DNA of 10,991 nt from an uncultured Acetatifactor sp. (GCA_910585805.1 CAJUFB010000119.1:1-10991); one strand, 5' to 3'. Shown: positions 1 to 6,758, counted from the stretch's first letter. The notes: a model not told the origin generated them from the sequence alone. Numbers and translations: made by a program.

Positions 1-79
1 CTGCCTGCTGTGCTTCCTCCAATTTGGAATAAAAACCATCAAGCCCGCTTGTAATCAATAATTCTTCCACGCTCGGCAT
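1..79 (-). CDS. Partial phage structural-region protein, N-terminus only
   Basis: An open frame starts at the ATG at 79-77 and runs off the left edge of the window, giving 26 residues that begin MPSVEELLITSGLDGFYSKL. The ATG shares one base with the TAA stop of the preceding decoration-like gene (TAATG), and a GGAG-type site (GGGAAAGGAGATC on the minus strand) lies a few bases upstream. Tight coupling and position after scaffold and decoration genes suggest a head gene, possibly the major capsid protein, because that gene normally follows the scaffold in this order. The visible part is too short to assign a family. The frame is real with fair confidence; the function is unknown. Confidence 0.7.
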   Translation of the reverse strand, partial: MPSVEELLITSGLDGFYSKLEEAQQA

Positions 80-574
80 TATGTGATCTCCTTTCCCACA
101 AATTTAATTTCCGGCAGTTTTGCGTGGATCGCCTTACCCACGGCCGCCGTATACTCCACTCCCAGCGGGAGCCGTTCCCCGATGACATATCCCTCTACCA
201 TGAACGCCCCCGGCTGTGCCCCATAGGTGACATCCACTGCTTCCTTCAGGATGGCAGCGGGCTCCTCCGAAAATGTTACGGCCTCTCCCGACACCGTCAC
301 TTTCACTACCTTAGGAAGTGTCTACAAATAACCGCTACAAGTTTGCAGCAATTTTTATTGTATTTCCGGGCTTTTTCCTAAACAAATTGTAGCGGTTATT
401 TTCCGACAATTCCTTACCTGATTCAGACAGCAGACTGCCCCTGTGGGCCACTTTCCTCCCGTCAGCATCCGCTTCTACCCCGTCCGGCACTACTGTCCCG
501 GTAAAAGCAACTACATTTTCAGAAGCAAGGAATTCTTTCTCGATTGTCCTTTCAATATTTGTCCTGTAATACAT
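79..574 (-). pseudogene. Head decoration or fiber-like protein gene split by a small insertion element
   Basis: Two open frames are halves of one gene. The 5' half (574-335) starts at an ATG with a good GGAGGG site and has 54 native residues (MYYRTNIERTIEKEF...), ending in a 25-residue tail encoded by the inserted element before a TAG. The 3' half (306-79) has no natural ATG; it would need GTG at 306 or 300, with AAGG upstream of the latter. Deleting the 100-bp element at 314-413 plus one TTA copy joins the halves in frame as ...SESGK-VVKVTVSG..., a 130-residue protein. Its size, position between scaffold and probable capsid gene, and text such as PDGVEADADGRKVAHRGSLL followed by DVTYGAQPGAFMVEGYV resemble small decoration or head-fiber proteins of Firmicute phages. 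That family call is from memory and tentative; the disruption is read directly from the sequence. Confidence 0.85.
314..413. mobile_element. 100-bp MITE-like palindromic insertion element
   Basis: The two ends are imperfect 27-bp terminal inverted repeats, 314-340 and 387-413, with 23 of 27 positions matching. The outer end reads GGAA(G/T)TGTC and the inner 15 bp (AAATAACCGCTACAA and its complement) match perfectly. The stem extends four more pairs inward (342-345 with 383-386) past a one-base bulge. The element is flanked directly by TTA at 311-313 and TTA at 414-416, consistent with a 3-bp target duplication. It has no gene of its own. Removing the element plus one TTA restores the host reading frame, which fixes the boundaries independently of the repeat. 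This is the signature of a non-autonomous element moved in trans by a transposase whose family cannot be named from this sequence alone. Confidence 0.85.
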
Positions 575-582
575 CTTCCCTC

Positions 583-1191
583 CTATTCCGCGCCCCAGAG
601 GCTGTTCTTTGGGCCATTCTTCTCCGCCTCATTGCGCTGCTGTGCATACTGGGCGGCATAGCTTTCATTATGGGCTTCACCGCCCTTGGGCTTATACCCG
701 GGCTTCCCCTTTGTGCCGTGGCCCTGGCCCTCCCCGTCCGTGAACAGGAATGCCTTCTCCTTCCGGATGGATTCCAGCTGCTCATTCAGACCTGACACTT
801 TACCATCCTCCGCAAGGATGAGCTTTGATCTGTCAAACAAAGCCGCCGCCATGTCCTCGTCGTGGACTTTTCCGGCGATGGCCAGCTTAATAGCACTGGT
901 AAGTCGGAGCTCCTTCAGCTCATCGGCGTGCTTTTTTGCCTCTGTCTTGTTCGCTTCCTGGAGCGTCTCGATCTGTTTCTTCAGCTCCGCATTGTCGCCT
1001 CCGGTTTTTTTCAGTTCTTCAAGCTGGTCATCTCTTGCCTTAATATCCTCCTGCAGCTGTTTCTTTTCCGTATTGGCCGTGTCCAGCTGCTCCTTTGTGA
1101 CATATCCCTCCAGTTCTTTCAGGGACGCCGCCTCCGCCTTGGCAGCCAGCTCTTCGCTGATGCCAAGGGCAACAAATTCTTCTTTTTTCAT
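583..1191 (-). CDS. Phage scaffold protein, Gp20 (minor structural protein) type
   Basis: This 202-residue protein is an internal scaffold for procapsid assembly. It opens MKKEEFVALGISEELAAKA, has a highly charged Lys/Glu/Gln-rich coiled coil at about residues 30-95, then the conserved-looking core TSAIKLAIAGKVHDEDMAAA (about 98-117) followed by FDRSKLILAEDGKVSGLNEQ. The tail is low-complexity, rich in Gly/Lys and then Gln/Asn/Ala. This organisation and length match the phage Gp20 scaffold family (Pfam Phage_GP20). The ATG at 1191 has GGAGAGG just upstream; an in-frame GTG-type extension to 1239 would have to be translated through a terminator hairpin at 1221-1252, so it is not used here. It ends in TAG. 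The next gene downstream is the interrupted decoration gene. Confidence 0.88.
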   Translation of the reverse strand: MKKEEFVALGISEELAAKAEAASLKELEGYVTKEQLDTANTEKKQLQEDIKARDDQLEELKKTGGDNAELKKQIETLQEANKTEAKKHADELKELRLTSAIKLAIAGKVHDEDMAAALFDRSKLILAEDGKVSGLNEQLESIRKEKAFLFTDGEGQGHGTKGKPGYKPKGGEAHNESYAAQYAQQRNEAEKNGPKNSLWGAE

Positions 1192-1220
1192 TGCCTCTCC
1201 TTTCTCTCTGATTTTGGTAT

Positions 1221-1252
1221 AAAAAGAACGCCCCTCCATCGGAAGGACGCTC
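1221..1252 (-). terminator. Rho-independent terminator after the DinJ/YoeB-type cassette
   Basis: On the minus strand, 1252-1241 pairs with 1237-1226 around a 3-base loop, giving a 12-bp stem that includes three G-T wobbles. Five T residues follow at once (1225-1221). It lies 39 bases past the toxin stop and ends 29 bases before the scaffold ATG. It closes the toxin-antitoxin transcript, but it also sits in the path of any head-operon transcript from terS. Confidence 0.7.
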
Positions 1253-1291
1253 CGTTTACCGTTGCTGTGAATTTAATTTTCTTATCCTATG

Positions 1292-1555
1292 CTATTTGTC
1301 GCCGTAATGATCCTTACACGAAAGGATCGTTGTATTCTCCTCTATAGTTTTGTATACAATGCGGTTCTTTTCATCAATGTGCCTGCTCCACCAGCCAGAA
1401 AGATTTCCCGATAACGGTTCAGGATGCCCCATCCCGTCATATGGGTTCCTCTGAATGTCCTGGATAAGCCTGTTTATCTTTTTTAGCGTCTTCTTATCCT
1501 CTGCCTGCCATCCAATGTATTCCCGCCAGGCTTCATCTTCCCATAATATTCCCAT
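1292..1555 (-). CDS. yoeB: YoeB/Txe-family mRNA interferase toxin
   Basis: An 87-residue toxin of the RelE superfamily that cuts mRNA in the ribosomal A site. The family text is clear: KKINRLIQDIQRNPYDGMGHPEPLSGNLSGWWSR, then IDEKNRIVYK, then the CKDHY ending. The catalytic set of E. coli YoeB (Glu46, Arg65, His83, Tyr84) is found at the same residue numbers here, E46, R65, H83 and Y84, so the enzyme looks intact. Only three extra residues follow the HY. The ATG lies three bases after the antitoxin TAG, with GAGG upstream, so the pair is translationally coupled. It is the second gene of a two-gene unit with its own promoter (1845-1873) and terminator (1221-1252), lodged in the head operon as a moron-type cassette. 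Confidence 0.93.
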   Translation of the reverse strand: MGILWEDEAWREYIGWQAEDKKTLKKINRLIQDIQRNPYDGMGHPEPLSGNLSGWWSRHIDEKNRIVYKTIEENTTILSCKDHYGDK

Positions 1556-1558
1556 GTG

Positions 1559-1819
1559 CTACACCTCAATCAGCTCATGTTCTTTAGGGACAGACTCCCC
1601 TGATTCAATCTTTGCCGCACGCTCCTCCAATACTTTCATATTGGGCTCAGAATAAAAAGGATCCGCCGATACTTCAAACGGTATCCTTCTTTCGTTCCCC
1701 ACCTTTACCGCAAAAATATTAAAGGCTGCACTAAGGGACAGGCCCATCTCCTTACAGGCAGACTCCATTTTGCACTTTACCTCTTCATCAATCCTGAAAT
1801 TTACCATTGTCTGTGCCAT
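1559..1819 (-). CDS. RelB/DinJ-family antitoxin
   Basis: An 86-residue antitoxin partner of the YoeB-type toxin that follows it by three bases. The N-terminus (MAQTMVNFRIDEEVK) is the ribbon-helix-helix start usual in the RelB/DinJ family, followed by KEMGLSLSAAFNIFAVKV and RIPFEVSADPFYSEPN. The acidic C-terminal third should wrap and block the toxin. YoeB toxins classically pair with YefM/Phd antitoxins, so this is a mixed pairing, although RelB/DinJ-YoeB pairs are known in Firmicutes. The ATG at 1819 has AGGAG eight bases upstream; the longer in-frame reading to 1867 would run through the -10 box and is rejected. Autorepression is likely through the palindrome overlapping the -10 element. 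Confidence 0.9.
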   Translation of the reverse strand: MAQTMVNFRIDEEVKCKMESACKEMGLSLSAAFNIFAVKVGNERRIPFEVSADPFYSEPNMKVLEERAAKIESGESVPKEHELIEV

Positions 1820-1844
1820 AATGCTTCTCCTCTCTTCAAGAGTT

Positions 1845-1873
1845 ATTGTAGCACAATCAATATACAATGTAAA
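1845..1873 (-). promoter_or_regulatory. Promoter and probable operator of the DinJ/YoeB-type cassette
   Basis: On the minus strand TTTACA (1873-1868) and TACAAT (1850-1845) are separated by exactly 17 bases, a near-consensus vegetative promoter 25 bases ahead of the antitoxin ATG. The -10 box is inside a perfect 5-bp inverted repeat, ATTGT-AGC-ACAAT (1845-1857), and ATTGTA (1845-1850) is repeated in inverted form as TACAAT at 1863-1868. These are plausible operator half-sites for the ribbon-helix-helix antitoxin. Confidence 0.7.
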
Positions 1874-1949
1874 GCAAAAAACACATTATAGGTTCACCAT
1901 TCTCCGGATGCAATGTGGCTGTCACTTCTTCTACGGTACTAATATACAT
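1857..1949 (-). CDS. Small phage ORF, probably cut short by the toxin-antitoxin cassette
   Basis: A 30-codon frame begins at an ATG (1949) with a strong GGAGGGGGAGAA site directly upstream and ends in TGA inside the toxin-antitoxin promoter. The first part (MYISTVEEVTATLHPENGEP) looks like ordinary phage coding sequence. The last ten residues (IMCFLLYIVY) are hydrophobic and coincide with the AT-rich promoter of the cassette, as expected if the original gene was longer and the cassette replaced its 3' end. It lies 31 bases after the four-cysteine gene, in the same direction. No family is recognised. It could also be chance, but the ribosome binding site is as good as any in the window. Confidence 0.4.
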   Translation of the reverse strand: MYISTVEEVTATLHPENGEPIMCFLLYIVY

Positions 1950-1980
1950 TTCTCCCCCTCCCATATCCTGCCTGGGCTTG

Positions 1981-2277
1981 TCATCCTGTACTTTCCCGAT
2001 ACTGGCATGGCACCTCTTCCCCATCTTTCACAGGAATCTCTTTCAAAACATGCGGATAAATACTACAGCCATTAAATTCTTTCCAGTTACGGCATTTTCT
2101 GCATTGCTTAAGCGGCGGTGTCCTGTACAGTTCCTCATGTGGGTTTGGTGACCTCCCAAATAATTTTGACGCATGCCTGAGTATCTCCTGATCCATTGGC
2201 ATACCCCTGAACTCTTCACGCCTCCTGTCAAATTCCTCATAAGTTTTGATATTGAAAAATTCTTCCCTTTTCGTCAT
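1981..2277 (-). CDS. Hypothetical phage protein with a four-cysteine motif
   Basis: A 98-residue protein of unknown function. Its ATG overlaps the TGA of the MuF gene as ATGA, with AGGAG upstream, so it is translationally coupled to the head protein. The N-terminal half is charged and helical (MTKREEFFNIKTYEEFDRRR). The C-terminal half has cysteines at 59, 62, 71 and 91 in the spacing C-x2-C-x8-C-x19-C, which suggests a zinc-binding or similar metal-binding fold. The longer in-frame reading upstream overlaps the MuF C-terminus and is not supported. Because the preceding gene carries a toxin-like metallopeptidase domain, an accessory or immunity role is conceivable, but nothing in the sequence shows it. 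Confidence 0.75.
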   Translation of the reverse strand: MTKREEFFNIKTYEEFDRRREEFRGMPMDQEILRHASKLFGRSPNPHEELYRTPPLKQCRKCRNWKEFNGCSIYPHVLKEIPVKDGEEVPCQYRESTG

Positions 2278-3833
2278 TCCACTGCTCCTGCAATCAAACC
2301 ATATAATTCCGCATCCCTTGCTTTCAGCCCTTCCGGGTTCTCTATATATTCCCGGAAAGCCTCCGAAATATATTCCCATAACAAATCATCCTTGAATGTA
2401 CCATCTGGTTCAAAAGCATCAAAAATATCCTCAACGTATGTCCTTCCCTGATAGTCCGACACAAACATATCATTTTTCACAAAAAATATCTCTATTTCAT
2501 TATCTGCAGCATCCAAGAATATATCTTTATCTAAATCAAATATAGTGATACCTTTTACTGCCTTTTTCCTGAGCCCCTCCACCGCTCCGGACTCCAGAAG
2601 CTTGCTTTCAACCATGTGCCCGATCTCATGGATAACCGCTGTCCTATTAGCCCCCTTCGCTATATACAGTATATCATGGGTGTAATCATATTGGCTAGCC
2701 CCTTCTTTTCCGATATCAACTATAGTTCCCTGTTCCAGCGCATCCCTAACTTTCCTTGGCATGGCTGAAATTGTACCTTCGACAATTTTACGCTCACCTG
2801 CAATGTCCTGCCCGGGAACATGGCTTCTCACCAGATAATCGGCAGCTGGCTTGCCCTGCCCGTTTTCCTCCTGATGAGGCTTTTTCACATATTTCTCTTT
2901 CCACTCCGGATAAGCCATATTTGCCGGCACATAGCAGGTCTTCCCTGTCTCCGGATCCCTTGCGGCACGTTCGCCTGTCTGGCTGAATTCATCATCATAA
3001 TACGGGCTGACGCATCCCCTGCAGCGTGGATGGAACGGCGGCGCCGTTTCCCCGACCGCAAAATCAGACAACGGAAAATGCTTCCTGTCCATTGCCTGGC
3101 AGGTTTCACAGGTGATCCCGTCCAGTGTCTCCACAACCAGGAATTCCCTCACGCCAAGTTCTTTAAAACATTCCCGTTGCGCTTCTGAAGAGATGGCTGA
3201 CAGTTCCGTCAGTACCAATGTCCCCGCCTGGTTCCTGCTGACGTTCATGGTTTTCGCCAGTCTTTCTATCGCCTTATCTGGAGATTCACCCCGGATAATA
3301 TTCTGCGCCAACTCTCTGTGCAGCTCCCGCACCAGCTTTTCCTTATTGTCCCAGATGCGGTCAGAAAAATTTTTTCCGTCCTGTGCCCAGGGCTTTTTCA
3401 GCAAGGCCTCTACTTTCCGTTTATCCAGCTGTGTCAGGTTACTCCCCACACCGGTACCTTTCGCGATCTCAAAGGCCGTCCTGTAATACTGGTCTCCATA
3501 AGATTTATGCAGGAATTCTGTCATACCTCCTTCAAATTCGGCGGCAAGCAGCTCCGCGTGCTGCTGCATCTGCAGCTTCATGGCCTGCAAATAGGAGATA
3601 TGGTATTTTGCTGAAGCGTTTTCCAATTCCTTCATCCATCTCTGGTTAACAGCATTTTCCCGGCCTGCCTTGATATACTGCTCTACTGACCAGTGGAATT
3701 CATTCAGTTCATCCTTTTTCAGAAGCTTCCTGGCTGCTGCCAGACTGATGCCATTATTATCCGCCAGGCGCCGGTACCAGTGTTCTATATCCTGGACAGT
3801 CTCATTGATGGCTTTCCGGTACTGCTCCTGCAC
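2274..3833 (-). CDS. MuF/SPP1 gp7-type head protein fused to a C-terminal HExxH metallopeptidase domain (start lost)
   Basis: This 519-residue open frame encodes a minor head protein. Residues 1-160 are a helical N-terminal region (DIEHWYRRLADNNGISLAAA). The MuF core spans about 165-280, with CETC at 242-245 and HPRCRGC at 268-274, the usual conserved cysteines and histidine. After a Gly/Lys/Glu linker (about 318-332) comes a separate domain, about 345-519, with AVIHEIGHMVE (HEIGH at 402-406) and a possible third zinc ligand E491 in ISEAFREYI: a gluzincin-like peptidase. MuF proteins with C-terminal toxin domains are a known polymorphic-toxin class, so this domain may be injected with phage DNA. 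The intact gene would start at 3917; a TAG at 3860-3858 cuts off the first 19 codons. The first usable start in this frame is GTG at 3833, with a poor ribosome binding site. The peptidase assignment rests on motifs only. Confidence 0.85.
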   Translation of the reverse strand: MQEQYRKAINETVQDIEHWYRRLADNNGISLAAARKLLKKDELNEFHWSVEQYIKAGRENAVNQRWMKELENASAKYHISYLQAMKLQMQQHAELLAAEFEGGMTEFLHKSYGDQYYRTAFEIAKGTGVGSNLTQLDKRKVEALLKKPWAQDGKNFSDRIWDNKEKLVRELHRELAQNIIRGESPDKAIERLAKTMNVSRNQAGTLVLTELSAISSEAQRECFKELGVREFLVVETLDGITCETCQAMDRKHFPLSDFAVGETAPPFHPRCRGCVSPYYDDEFSQTGERAARDPETGKTCYVPANMAYPEWKEKYVKKPHQEENGQGKPAADYLVRSHVPGQDIAGERKIVEGTISAMPRKVRDALEQGTIVDIGKEGASQYDYTHDILYIAKGANRTAVIHEIGHMVESKLLESGAVEGLRKKAVKGITIFDLDKDIFLDAADNEIEIFFVKNDMFVSDYQGRTYVEDIFDAFEPDGTFKDDLLWEYISEAFREYIENPEGLKARDAELYGLIAGAVE

Positions 3834-3857
3834 ATCCTGCAGATACCTGGTTCCCTT

Positions 3858-3917
3858 CTAGTATTGTCCCTCTTCCAGCGCCTCCATACGCTTTTTCCAG
3901 TAACTGCTATTCTTCAT
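3858..3917 (-). pseudogene. Severed 5' end of the MuF gene, ending in an in-frame TAG
   Basis: From an ATG at 3917 the minus strand reads 19 codons (MKNSSYWKKRMEALEEGQY), then TAG, then continues in the same frame as KGTRYLQDVQEQYRKA into the MuF protein. The first residues match the usual start of SPP1 gp7/MuF minor head proteins, and the ATG overlaps the portal stop by 11 bases as expected for a coupled operon. A single C-to-T change of a CAG glutamine codon would create this stop. Portal, terL, scaffold, toxin and antitoxin genes here all end in TAG, so recoding of TAG is not a good explanation. A sequencing error cannot be excluded from the sequence alone. Confidence 0.8.
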
Positions 3918-5319
3918 CGCCGCTTACCCCGTTACCGTCCTTCGAAGCATCCGTTCCCCCTGCTGTCCGGAAAGCGCTGCCATACTGGCCTGCCTTTTCC
4001 CTGGTTTCCGATTCCTCCTTTTCCAGCTGCTCCAGTTCCTTATCCGCATCCGTCACCCACGGATGGTTTTCCAGGATCGTCCTCATGGACAGGGTTCCCA
4101 CGCTCTGTTGGGCGATGGAAGCAAGCTCAGCCTCATTGTTGACGGCAGTGCGAGTCCATGTCTGTACTATCTTCCCGGCCTCCACACCTGCATGCCGGCA
4201 GATGGCGCGCACTAACCGGCCGAAACCCGGGCGGAATTCTGTCTCCATTAAACCGGCTTTCAGCTCCAGAAGGGAATACAGGTATTTCAGCGCCACCCCT
4301 GAGCTGTTCCCGAAATTCTGCGGATCCGGGTCAATCCCCATGCCCTGCTCAAAAATGGACTTCCGCGTCATGGACAGCATCTTCTCCCTGGCCTCCACCG
4401 GGATGTCAATGGAAAGGGTACTTACCCCACCCTTTCCTTCATCATCACTGTCCAGCTTGACAGTCTTGTATTTCTTCAGCTTCTCCAGGAATTCCTTCAG
4501 GTCTTCCCCCTCATAGCCGGATAATACGAAAATGATCTCCTGTATATCCTCCAGGTCATTCAGGAAGCCACTGTACACCTTGTCGTAAGCGTCAATCAGC
4601 TCTTTCACATCGTTTAAGTCATTCCCGCCCTCCGCATTATTCGGAAACGGGATAAAGGGCACTTCCCCGAAACCGTGTTCCCAGGAGCAGGGATCGCTGC
4701 CTGGCGGCTCCCCCATGGCTGATATGCCATAGGGCTTCAGTGCATCTGCGGTCTCCCGGGACTCCTTGCGGAACGCATGGCAGGATTCCCCATCCCAGTA
4801 TTCGTAGATATTCAGTTTTTTCCCTTTATCGTTAAGCGTGTCATATACCCGGAGAATACCGGACAGTTCCTTTTCCAGGTCATCCGTCCATACCGGAATG
4901 ATCTGCTTCGGGTCAATTACAGCAAACCGGAACTTTCCATTTGTATCCTCCCAGTAGTGTAACCAGGCTATAGTACAATTGGATGCCTTAATACACAGGT
5001 CCTTGCATATCTTGGAAAAACTGTCCCCCAGGGCTTCCTGGACAGCCTTGTTAACTCCCTCGCTGCCGGTATCAAAGACAGGCGGGTCCGTAAAAAGGTA
5101 GGCGGCTTTCTGGTTCACAAGGATATTGTAGAAATTGGCTGGGATACGGTTGTCCGCGGAACGCATGTGATTCCAGTCCGGAGCCTGCCCCCTGACGCCC
5201 TTTTTCAGAATATCGTTTTTCTTCCGGTAATACCGCTCTGCCTCAGCTGCCTCACGCGACATCTCCACATGTTTTTTATGGCTGGATTTAACCAGTTTCC
5301 TTATCACTTCCAGTTCCAT
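3907..5319 (-). CDS. Phage portal protein, SPP1 gp6 type
   Basis: The portal forms the dodecameric ring at the capsid vertex through which DNA is packaged and ejected, and on which terminase docks. The protein is about 470 residues, the usual size for the SPP1 Gp6-like family. Recognisable stretches are the N-terminal helix with RYYRKKNDILKKG, then ADNRIPANFYNILVNQKAAYLF, the AVIDPKQIIPVWTDD wing segment, the helical EGGNDLNDVKELIDAYDKVY, and GNSSGVALKYLYSLLELKAG near the stem region. The C-terminus is acidic and Lys/Glu-rich. Two adjacent ATGs are possible, 5322 and 5319; the second is five bases after GGAGG and is preferred. It lies between terL (11-base gap) and MuF (11-base overlap) in one operon, and ends in TAG. 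Confidence 0.93.
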   Translation of the reverse strand: MELEVIRKLVKSSHKKHVEMSREAAEAERYYRKKNDILKKGVRGQAPDWNHMRSADNRIPANFYNILVNQKAAYLFTDPPVFDTGSEGVNKAVQEALGDSFSKICKDLCIKASNCTIAWLHYWEDTNGKFRFAVIDPKQIIPVWTDDLEKELSGILRVYDTLNDKGKKLNIYEYWDGESCHAFRKESRETADALKPYGISAMGEPPGSDPCSWEHGFGEVPFIPFPNNAEGGNDLNDVKELIDAYDKVYSGFLNDLEDIQEIIFVLSGYEGEDLKEFLEKLKKYKTVKLDSDDEGKGGVSTLSIDIPVEAREKMLSMTRKSIFEQGMGIDPDPQNFGNSSGVALKYLYSLLELKAGLMETEFRPGFGRLVRAICRHAGVEAGKIVQTWTRTAVNNEAELASIAQQSVGTLSMRTILENHPWVTDADKELEQLEKEESETREKAGQYGSAFRTAGGTDASKDGNGVSGDEE

Positions 5320-5330
5320 CATTCCCTCCC

Positions 5331-6758
5331 CTATTCCAGTATTTTCATCCCGCCGTGCCTGCGGATTACGGTATATGCCAGATACCGGACGGCATCAAGG
5401 CAGTGGTCCCACTCTTTTACCGGCTTATCTTCACCCCGGTCTGCTGCTTTCGCGTCCCAAATGTATGAACCAAATTCTTTTATGGTATTTTCACAGGATC
5501 TGTCAAAAAGCAATTTCCCCTGCGTCAGCAATCCTGCCACAAAACGGATGCCGTCCAGTACAGCATTTTTTGCCCCCTTCACACGGAAGCCATCTTTCTT
5601 CAGCTGTGCCTTAAAACTGGCGGCTGCTGGATCCAGTACCACATACCTGGGGCTGATGCCGTCCAGCCATTTCCGGAGATCCGCAGAAAACTCTGCATCC
5701 GTCTTCTGTATGCCCTTGTCCCGTCCGGAATAGTAGTACTCCCTGATACAGTACCATATCCCATTATCTGCTTTCCGCCACAGGAGGAACACCGTTGCGT
5801 TCTGGGTACCGTAGTCACAGCTTACATAATATTCGCCGGTCCAGCTGACCATCCCGTCCTGGACAAGCTGCCCCACATCCACAACATGCTTTTTCACGTC
5901 AAACATGTCATAGATAACACCCTCAGCCATTGCCCACATACCCATGATATAGCGCTTAAAAAATACACCTGAATATGTGGAGCGGTACCTTTCCTTGATC
6001 TTTTCTGACAGGCTCAGGTTGTCATCCATGGTAAAGTGGACATACAGCAGTTTCTTCAGGTCAGGCTCTCTGCCCTCTTTTACTGCCTCATCCCGGAGTT
6101 TCGCAGCTTTCTGTCTGCCCAGGTATCCGGTTGCTTTGTCTATCCAGTTGGTTTTAAACCAGTGGTGGGGGCCATCCGGGTTGCAGTTAAACCAGTACTT
6201 GGAACCTGTAACGGAACACCGGCTGGTAGCCTGGTTGACAAACGACTCCGGCATCAGGGCAACCTCATCACAGAGCACCCCCGCCAGGGTAATGCCCTGG
6301 ATCAGATCCTGGCTGCGTTCATCTTTCCCGCCGTATATGTAAAAATAATTGGTTACATCACCGCGGCTGACCTCCACCAGGTTGTCATTCCGATGATCCC
6401 GTACCATGTATCCCCTGCTCCGGAGCATCAGTTTCAGCCAGAACAGGACATTGCGCCGGAATGACCCAATGGTCTTGCCGCACATGGCGAAATTCTGCCC
6501 TGTAAAACAGCCCATTGCCCAGAATACAAAGGACAGGGACATACAGACCGTTTTTCCGGAACGGATAGCACCGTCTGCAATGATACCGTCACGATCCCTC
6601 GCTGGGCTATCCGGCATCCACCATGTAAGCACCTGTTTCTGTTTTACAGAAAACGGCTTGAATTTAAAAAATTGTGCCCGATTAACAGCATGGCGTTTCT
6701 GTTTCATCTTCTGGAGCTTCTGCTTTATCCCAGAGATACGCTCTTTTATCTTATCCAT
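5331..6758 (-). CDS. terL: Terminase large subunit (packaging ATPase and nuclease)
   Basis: The motor that cuts concatemeric DNA and pumps it into the procapsid. In the 475-residue form the Walker A motif GAIRSGKT is at 63-70 and the Walker B segment VLCDEVAL ends with D164-E165. A coupling-type stretch follows (WFNCNPDGPHHWF, about 189-201). The RNase H-like nuclease has its three acidic positions in SCDYGTQNATVF (D315), VVLDPAAASF (D376) and WDHCLDAVRYLAY (D455). This is a complete PBSX/SPP1-like large terminase. Start choices are ATG at 6758 or 6764 or a remote ATG at 6791; 6758 is chosen because GGGG lies eight bases upstream and it overlaps the terS stop by eight bases. It ends in TAG, 11 bases before the portal start region. 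Confidence 0.95.
   Translation of the reverse strand: MDKIKERISGIKQKLQKMKQKRHAVNRAQFFKFKPFSVKQKQVLTWWMPDSPARDRDGIIADGAIRSGKTVCMSLSFVFWAMGCFTGQNFAMCGKTIGSFRRNVLFWLKLMLRSRGYMVRDHRNDNLVEVSRGDVTNYFYIYGGKDERSQDLIQGITLAGVLCDEVALMPESFVNQATSRCSVTGSKYWFNCNPDGPHHWFKTNWIDKATGYLGRQKAAKLRDEAVKEGREPDLKKLLYVHFTMDDNLSLSEKIKERYRSTYSGVFFKRYIMGMWAMAEGVIYDMFDVKKHVVDVGQLVQDGMVSWTGEYYVSCDYGTQNATVFLLWRKADNGIWYCIREYYYSGRDKGIQKTDAEFSADLRKWLDGISPRYVVLDPAAASFKAQLKKDGFRVKGAKNAVLDGIRFVAGLLTQGKLLFDRSCENTIKEFGSYIWDAKAADRGEDKPVKEWDHCLDAVRYLAYTVIRRHGGMKILE

Noticed and set aside
686..1222. 178-residue Ser/Phe-rich open frame on the plus strand opposite the scaffold gene
   Set aside because: It is the complement of a Lys/Glu-rich coiled coil, has a biased composition and no ribosome site, and the minus strand carries a clear scaffold gene.
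3858..3860. TAG recoded as glutamine across the phage
   Set aside because: Portal, terL, scaffold, toxin and antitoxin all end in TAG at the expected places, so general recoding would produce run-on proteins.
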